From contig JANATG010000006.1 in the NCBI GenBank assembly GCA_029449235.1, positions 1,426,001 through 1,490,000 on the forward strand: a DNA stretch of 64,000 nt. The letters run 5' to 3'. This stretch comes from Linnemannia schmuckeri. Its lineage: Eukaryota > Mortierellomycota > Mortierellomycetes > Mortierellales > Mortierellaceae. The notes under the pieces are model-generated. The model did not search any database, was not told where the DNA came from, and was given only the letters and a program-made list of their open reading frames with translations. This document shows, in pieces, positions 57,531 to 64,000 of this stretch. The stretch's first letter is position 1. Each line of letters starts with the position of its first letter. The position numbers and the translations under genes were made by a program.

Positions 57531-60500
57531 ATGACGTTAGAGGACGAGCCTTCAGTCAAATACCCCTCCCAGCCTCCTCCTCTGAGCGACGGCAAGAACC
57601 CTCACGTCATGATTGCGGGAGCGGGCCTGGCTGGTCTCCTCCTTGCCATCCTCTTGGATAAAGCTGAGATCCCTTATCAGATCTTCGAACGCGCTAAGGA
57701 AGTGAAACCTCTGGGTAGGCAACGCTTAGTCAATACGTCCTCGCCTCCCTTTCAACTTCTTCTCCCCACGTCAAGTATCGCCTCATCTACTTATAAATAA
57801 CCCCATACATTCAACAGGCGCCGTCATGTCCTTAAATGCAGGAATCTTCCCTGCTCTTGAGCAGCTTGGGCTGTTCGAGGAGTTGATGAAGTTATCACTG
57901 CCAGTTACAGGGGCACTTGAAATTTACAATGGTGACATGACAAAGGTTGCTTCCGTCCAGAGCAACGTTGCCCAATAGTAAGCCATTCAGTTATGGTTGT
58001 TTAAACAACCAGATTTTTCTGAGCACTAATCACGTGTAACACCATATGATAACTACGCAAAAAAGAGACCATCTTTGAAAGGGTCCCAGGTACTAGGTAC
58101 CGGGTCTTTGGAGTTTTTTTTATTGACTGTTCATATATTCGAGTACCTTACATCATGATGAGAGAGGGGGGTAGGATAAGAGGATTATTATAGTTGTGGA
58201 TTGGAATATCATGATACTCTCTGTAGCAATCTCGGGCAATAACACAAAGGGGCACATTGCAAAATCCACACTTGAACTTCGTAATTGTACGTTGCTTGTA
58301 TGCTGGATCCTTCTGAGCCTTGTGTAGACAAAGGATGCAGTTGGGAGAGCCTTCCACTTTGGTAAGGTAATGTAGACCTTTGTTAGTGAGATGAAGGGTG
58401 GGAGTTCTGAGCGGTTCTTGGTCACGTACACTGCTTTCTGGGAGTGACGCCGATCCTGTTACTTTTGGTGGTGTTGATGAGTCGCTTTGGTTGGGTTTTG
58501 GTTCATGCTGTCTTCGGATGCTAGTGCCCATGCCAGTTCGATACGAAATTCCCGGTGACTGAGGGTGCCTCCTTGTGCTTTGTAGATACGATAAGAATTG
58601 ACAATGGTGGTATCCAGATCCAGAAAAAGAGGAGCATCCAAGTCCTGAAAACAGTCAGTGGGTATTATAGTACGACCGGTATTGGTCGCTGACATCTACG
58701 CCATTCATCTTGTGGTTGTAGTCGTTGATGGTGGCGGGGATGTCCAACATGGTGCTGTATTGGCCCTGGAAGATATCGCGGATCTTGTCGTAGTTGGAGC
58801 TTGTGGTTCGAGGGCAGAGACGAAGACGACGAACACGGGATTCGGCACCAGTGATCTTGTGAATTGTGGTGAGCATGGGAACTGGGGCGTTGTCGACCCA
58901 CACGACAGCGAGGCCAGTGTTGTCAACGACCACACCTGACAAGGTGTCCTAGTCATACTTGGCTTTCTTATCGACTTTGAGGGAGGCAGGGAATTGTTTG
59001 GAGTTAATACGGGCGGTACCACAGGCGCCGATCTTGAGGTCGCGCAAATGCTTGAAGAGGGGAACGTTGATGAAAAAATTGCCCATGTAGATGTTGAATG
59101 GATATCTTGTGTGGGGCAGGGCCTGGCAAGCTTAACAACTGCTGCGGAAGTAGCATTCAGGCCTTCGACGGGAGGGACACCGGTGACGGAGTTGATGTGG
59201 GAGTAGTAGAGAAAGGAAAAGGTATGCCCAGACTCGCACAGGGCATAAATCTTGTAGCCCTCCGGAGTGAGTTTACACTTTATTTTTACTGTGTGCGCAC
59301 TGCGTCCAGAGAAACGAACAATCATTTCGTCAACGGAGACATCGGTGGAGGGGATGTAATACTTGCTGAAGTCATCTGAGAGTTTGGATGAAAGAGGTTC
59401 GAGTTTGGAGTGCCAGTGTTCTTCAGGGTCATGTGGTGGAGTTATGTGGAAAGAGCGCTTTAATTGTTGAAATCGGCTAAGGGCCATGAAATAGCTGATG
59501 TCGTGCTTGGGGAGACGTGGCGATGTTGTCCAAAACTCGTGAACAGGGCCTTTGGGGACGGAGATGCCGAGGTAGATGGTAATGCTGATGAAAATACGGA
59601 ACTCGCCGACTGCTGTATCCTGCCACTTGCGAGACCCTTGAATCGACCCTGCTCTGTGAAGTGCGGTGTAAGCATTGGTATTGATGGCGATTTGTTCGAG
59701 AATGTTATCGGAAAAAAGAAGGAGAAGATCCGCAGAGGAGGGAAGGCTTCGTTGAGAAGTTTGGGTGGAAGATTGGGATGACCTCCGTGGGATGGCTTGG
59801 AGTGAAGAAAGACATTATCGAAGAAGGGTGAATCGGGAAGCTTGGGGACTACCCTCTTGGTGACGGTGCGGGTAGGCGCTTTCCTTTTGGTGCCTCGCTT
59901 GGTCGTCGAGGACCCAACATCAGGGATTACCTCCTCCTCCTCCTCCTCCTCCTCCTCCTCTTCCCCCTTCTCTTCCATATCATTCGCGTCCACTTCCTCC
60001 TCAACAACAAGTTCCGGAGTCTCCTTAACAGGAACAAGGGTCTCCTCCACAATCAGACGACGGCGTGGGGGCATGGAGATTGGGAATTGGGCGAAGCGAG
60101 TGGGGCAAGTTTGGACGTCGAATGACTGTGGAAGAGATGAGGAATTCAATGCAATCGACTTTGACAGAAAAAAAAAATGACCGTTGGTCAACAAAACACA
60201 CTTCCAGACGTTGTTTTGCGCGGGAAATCGATATTTTGCGTCATCGGAGGGGGTTATCAAGTCCGTTTAAGAGATATCACAGACTAACCAAAAATTTCAA
60301 AAAATCTGCTTGTTTAAACAACCAGAAACAATCGAAGGGATAGAATAATTGGAGAGGAATAGAATGACTTGTTAGAGTTTCATATTAACCAGTTCATTTT
60401 TTTCTCCTTGCCCTTCTAGCGTTGGCTACCCTCACATAGTATTCCCTCGACCCGAGTTCTACGACCTCCTGCTGTCCAGAGTCCCTCGTGAGAAGATCCA

Positions 60501-61914
60501 CTTCGGCAAAAAGGTTATGTCACTGGAGCAAAATAAAGAAGGCGTAATGATTCGTTGTTCTGACGGAACTACCTACCATGGCGATATCCTTGTCGGAGCA
60601 GACGGTGCATACAGCGGTGTGCGTCAAGCCCTCTACAAACGCCTGGCAAAACAGGGACAGCTGCCCCCCTCGGACTTGAAGGAGCTCAGCAAAGGCTTCA
60701 TCTGCATGGTTGGCACAACTCGGCCGCTCGACCCTGCAAAGTATCCTGGCGTGGACGATGAGGTTGCCAACATTAACCAAATCATCGGCAAAAACAAGTA
60801 CTCAGTAAGATGTCTTTCATATTCACATTCTCCTGTCGTTTTTGAAGATACCACTCGATGCTCCTATTAATTCTTCGTCTTATCACTATTCCTTCCCTCT
60901 GTAGTGGAGTGCATTCTCCGTGCCCGGGAATAGGATCTGCTGGAACGCCATTCTCCAGCTATCGACTGTCAAGGAAGCGTCCGAGCACAAGTTCAAAAAC
61001 TCGGAGTGGGGCCCAGAGACTAGTGAGCCCATGATCAAGGAGGTGAGAGACTTTCTCATACCATTTGGTGGCACCTTAGGTGACCTCATCGATGCGACTC
61101 CGCGAGATACTATCTCCAAGGTGTTCCTGGAGGATAAGTTGTTCGAGACTTGGAACCATGGCCGAACAGTCCTTATCGGCGATGGTGCGTTTTTGCTGTT
61201 GTCGTTGCTGTCTTGTATCGTTATTTATCTGTGCTGCTTTTTTTTTGTTGTGCTCACAAAAAGAAAATGTGCTCTCACATTCGATTGTCTACCATTTTTC
61301 TTGTACTCTTTTTCCTTCCCCTGTTTTTCTCTTTTTTGCTCCTATCCCAAACCAGCTTGCCACAAGTTGCTTCCGAGTGCAGGTCTGGGCGCAGTGACTG
61401 CAATGCAGGATGCAGTGTCCCTCGCCAACTGTCTGTATGACATGAATGGCCTTGCTCCTGAAGACATAAAGGAAGTGTTTGATATGTTTAAGGAGGAACG
61501 GTACCTCAAAATCAAGGACCAGTTTACTGCCAGCAAAATCAACGCCAAGCTCATTTATGGACATGTAAGCACTAGCCCTGTTTATATTCTTGATAATTTG
61601 TATTTAAGTATTAGCATGGCCATGTTATAGATAAATCCAAACGGCTAAGTGCTTTTTTTTTTTGTTCTCAGAAATTCATTGACCGAGTGTTGCGACAAGT
61701 CGTCTTTACATTGATCCCTCAATCCATCCAAGAGAAGGGTGCTTACAAAGGAATGAACTTTCGTCCTCAAGCAGTGTTCCTTCCTCAGGTGCCAAACAAA
61801 GGAATCACCCCTGTTCTTCCTCAGAGAATCTCCAAACGGTATCAAGAGGAGCAAGTCAAACTCGGGAAGACAGTCGCGAATACAGGGAAAGAAAGAGGAG
61901 TAGCAGCAGTGTGA
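57531..61914 (+). CDS. FAD-dependent monooxygenase, copy 5, carrying a transposon in intron 2
   Basis: Six phased exons (57531..57714, 57818..57977, 60420..60804, 60905..61184, 61356..61564, 61672..61914) give 486 residues with no stop. Fold landmarks are VMIAGAGLAGLLLAILLDKA, YHGDILVGADGAYSGVR and LIGDACHKLLPSAGLGAV. Intron 2 is 2442 bp, against about 100 bp in sister copies, because it contains a whole piggyBac element on the opposite strand. The donor (GTAAGC) and acceptor (CCTTCTAG) are intact, so a functional mRNA is possible if the long intron is removed. The exon 2 end reads NVAQ-Y-VGYPH rather than the family's V-IGYDH, and the loop has VMIAGAG for VMIVGAG. Whether it is expressed cannot be told. 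Confidence 0.8.
58005..58018 (+). repeat. left terminal inverted repeat of the piggyBac element
   Basis: ACAACCAGATTTTT directly after the left TTAA; pairs with 60300-60313. Confidence 0.8.
58148..60074 (-). pseudogene. piggyBac transposase relic
   Basis: Starting at ATG 60074 (MPPRRRLIVEETLVP), the minus strand encodes an N-terminal region with a poly-Glu run, then pieces of a DDE_Tnp_1_7 transposase in changing frames. They are RFQQLKRSFHI and SVDEMIVRFSGRSAHTVKIK (first catalytic Asp), YMGNFFINVPLFKHLRDLK, VVWVDNAPVPMLTTIHKI (third Asp), MNGVDVSDQYRSYYNT, and DLDTTIVNSYRIYKAQGG. A C-terminal Cys/His-rich segment (CILCLHKAQ, CGFCNVPLCV) ends near 58148. Frames change near 59470, 59140 and 58680 and again before the Cys-rich end; an in-frame TAG lies near 58950. 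The second catalytic position reads Gly (YMGNFF, GGC) where the family has Asp. It cannot encode an active enzyme. Confidence 0.87.
59929..59960. repeat. (TCC)n repeat coding poly-Glu
   Basis: A CTC/TCC trinucleotide run on +, coding the glutamate run in the transposase relic on -. Confidence 0.85.
60300..60313 (-). repeat. right terminal inverted repeat of the piggyBac element
   Basis: On the minus strand it reads ACAAGCAGATTTTT directly inside the right TTAA; one mismatch to the left end. Confidence 0.8.
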
Positions 61915-62313
61915 AAGAACAAGCAGAAACGAACTGTAATAGAATAAAATGCAGTAGCCACTCTTTGATTGTACAAGGACATTTGACAAGTAATGTTCGA
62001 ACCGGTTATTTGAAGGGCGTTGCTCTCTTCTCGTGTCTGCATACTGGGGTTGTCATGAACGTGCACTTGTTATTACTTTCCGCAGAGAGGGAGACAGGGA
62101 TGCAACCACAGGTCTTGTCTTTTCTGTTAAACGTGATTTTGAGAGCAAAAATCAGAATGCTCCCATTGCCACTTACTCGTCGTCATTTTTTTGTGCTCCA
62201 CTTATATTTCTTTTCCTTCTTTCTCTCTTTCTCTTTTTCCTTCTTTCTTCCTTTATCATCTCCAACTTCCACAATTACCTTGGCCTCATCAATCAACATC
62301 CCTTCATTTTCCT
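61915..62313. promoter_or_regulatory. upstream region of monooxygenase copy 6
   Basis: T/C-rich leader from about 62180. The element shared by copies 2, 4 and 5 is not found here, in line with copy 6 being the most divergent member. Confidence 0.4.
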
Positions 62314-64000
62314 ATGGCCACTGATCAACCAAAGCCTTTCCACGTACTTATCTCTGGCGCAGGAGTGGGCGGACTCTTGTTGGCCATTCTCCTCGACAAA
62401 GCAGGGATCGACTTTTCTGTCTATGAGCGAGCAAAGAGTGTCAAACCCCTAGGTATGCATTGTCAACATTTTTTTTTGTATGCTGCACTTCTTGTCCGTC
62501 TTGCTTGGTGTCAAGACCAAATTTCCCTCGCCTCCATTCTTCCTCCGTTTGCTCTCCGCTACTGCAATCTCACGTTTTCTGCTTTATTCGTGGATTATAA
62601 CCACAGGCGCTGTCATGTCATTGAACGCAGGAGTATTTCCAGCATTGGAGCAGCTGGGGATCTATGAAGAGTTGATGAAAGTGTCGCTTCCCATTACCGG
62701 CGGGTTCAACATCTACAACGGAGATCTTACAAAAATCGTCTCTCTCAAGAGTGCCATTGGAGACCTGTAAGGCTACAATATCCCACTCCAATCCCTTGCT
62801 TCTCGACGGCTATTTAATGCGCTTGATTTTTACGCACTTGCGGCAGTGTATGGTGCGTTGAGTTTTTAACTTTTTTTTCTGACTGATTCGATTTTTTTTT
62901 AGCGTTGGTTACAATCACATCGCCTTTTCACGCCCTGATTTTTACGACCTCCTCCTTGCCCGCATCCCAACCGCAAAGATCCATTTCAACAAGAAGGTTA
63001 TCTCGATCGAACAGAGCGAGAAGGAGGCGAGGATCACATGCAGCGATGGGACCTCATACAGTGGTGACGTCCTTGTTGGAGCGGATGGCGCGTACAGTGC
63101 TGTTCGCCAGGGATTGTACAAGCAAATGCAGGAAGAGAAGATTCTTCCTGTTCTGGATGCTCAGGAGTTGAATAAAGGATTTATCTGTATGGTCGGAACC
63201 ACAACGGAGCTTTCTCTTACTGACTATCCGGGTATTGACAGCGATGATGCTAGTATCAACCAGATCCTCGGTCTAAGAAACGCCTACTCGGTGAGACTAT
63301 TATACTTTGCTACTCTGATGATTTATGCTCCGAAGTAATAAGATAACTGGTATTAATCTGAGACCTCGTCGTGTCCTTTCTGACCAATAGTGGAGCGCGT
63401 TCACCGTCCCCGGAAACCGGATCTGCTGGAATGTCATCTTGCAGTTGGACTCTCTCCAGGAGGCAGAGAAGCAAAAGTTCAAGAATGCAGAGTGGAGCCC
63501 CGAGTCAAACGATGCTATGATTGCCGAGGTCAAGGACTTTTTGATCCCTCTTGGGGGAACTCTAGGCGATCTCATTGAAGCGACACCTCGGGATGGCATC
63601 TCGCGCGTTTACTTGGAGGATAAGATGTTTGAGACTTGGAATCATGACCGCGTTGTATTGCTTGGGGATGGTACGCAAGAATGAGTGTGTTGACTTTGTT
63701 GCTCCTTCTGGCTCATTTTAGTGTTGTTGGTCATGTTATTTAACAAAACTTTTTACTCTTCATCTCTCAACTATTAGCTTGCCACAAGGTAACACAGGAG
63801 AACAAGACAACCAAGAACCCTCAGAAGAATACAAGAAGAAGGCACAATATTTATGTTTTCCTTCTCCATCCCTTCTTAATAGCTCCTCCCAAGTGCAGGA
63901 CTCGGCGCGGTGACAGCCCTTCAGGATGCTGTCGCACTAGCCAACAGTCTTTATGATATGAAGTCCCAAACCTACCAAGGAGTCAAAGATGCCCTCCAGG
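62314..64000 (+). CDS. FAD-dependent monooxygenase, copy 6 (runs off the window)
   Basis: Exons 62314..62452, 62607..62766, 62903..63290, 63391..63670, 63778..63788 and 63883 to the window end are in phase, with no lesion. The N-terminus is short (MATDQPKPFHVLISGAGVGG) and lacks the YPSQPPPLSDG leader of the other copies. The FAD loop is SGAGVGG; exon 3 has GDVLVGADGAYSAVR; exon 4 ends VVLLGDG and continues into CHKLLPSAGLGAVTALQD. Exon 5 is the 11-nt microexon CTTGCCACAAG. It is the most divergent copy by eye. The last exon is cut by the window end. Confidence 0.85.
63778..63788 (+). other. 11-nt microexon in copy 6
   Basis: CTTGCCACAAG between a CTATTAG acceptor and a GTAACA donor codes CHK of the GD motif. 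It is at the same position and length as the one in copy 2. Confidence 0.8.

Larger units (their letters stand above)
58001..60317 (-). mobile_element. piggyBac-type DNA transposon, decayed
   Basis: The element lies between TTAA at 58001-58004 and TTAA at 60314-60317, the target duplication typical of piggyBac. The inner ends are inverted repeats: ACAACCAGATTTTT from the left, and ACAAGCAGATTTTT read inward from the right on the other strand, one mismatch in 14. The interior is 2309 bp with a minus-strand transposase relic. It interrupts intron 2 of monooxygenase copy 5. The sequence GTTTAAAC occurs at both junctions. Confidence 0.9.

Noticed and set aside
58655..58942. Separate short genes inside 58.1-60.2 kb
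   Set aside because: They are frame-shifted pieces of one piggyBac transposase.

Overview
The window is nuclear DNA of a filamentous fungus, most likely an early-diverging one of the Mortierella type (Mucoromycota/Mortierellomycota). That placement is inference. It rests on short, frequent spliceosomal introns with pyrimidine-rich ends, on F-box/leucine-rich-repeat proteins, and on a tandem family of FAD monooxygenases typical of those genomes. No sequence search was run. All exon models were built by hand from splice sites and checked for phase.

Left part (1-19.2 kb): a doubtful small gene at the edge; an intact F-box protein (799-2661, +); a PX-PB1 scaffold protein split by a 1.4 kb intron (2935-7968, -); a 2.5 kb non-coding gap; then a housekeeping block. 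That block holds glycylpeptide N-myristoyltransferase (10531-12399, -), dolichyldiphosphatase (12783-13977, -), tubulin-folding cofactor C (14447-15828, -, with a GC-AG intron), a METTL23-like methyltransferase (15965-17457, +) diverging from it, and the Golgi-to-ER retrieval receptor RER1 (17730-19207, +).

Middle (19.2-47.5 kb): a 7 kb gene-poor stretch with coding-like fragments and one strong hairpin; a Ser/Thr-rich 857-residue orphan (+) behind a long pyrimidine-rich leader; a possible small gene; a decayed F-box pseudogene (+). Next come three closely packed minus-strand genes: an MDC1/Mdb1-like protein (FHA, SQ/TQ-rich linker, two BRCTs; 1010 residues), a 722-residue orphan, and a second intact F-box protein. 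A DUF3533/SNG1-type membrane protein (-) follows.

Right part (47.5-64 kb): six tandem copies, all on +, of one class A FAD-dependent monooxygenase gene. Copies 2, 3 and 5 have complete phased exon sets (485, 478 and 486 residues). Copy 6 is intact but runs off the window. Copies 1 and 4 are pseudogenes. A decayed piggyBac element with TTAA target duplications and short terminal inverted repeats sits inside intron 2 of copy 5. Two copies carry an extra intron that leaves an 11-nt microexon, and several copies share an upstream element that starts a short upstream reading frame. Together this looks like a birth-and-death gene cluster shaped by tandem duplication, gene conversion and transposon insertion.
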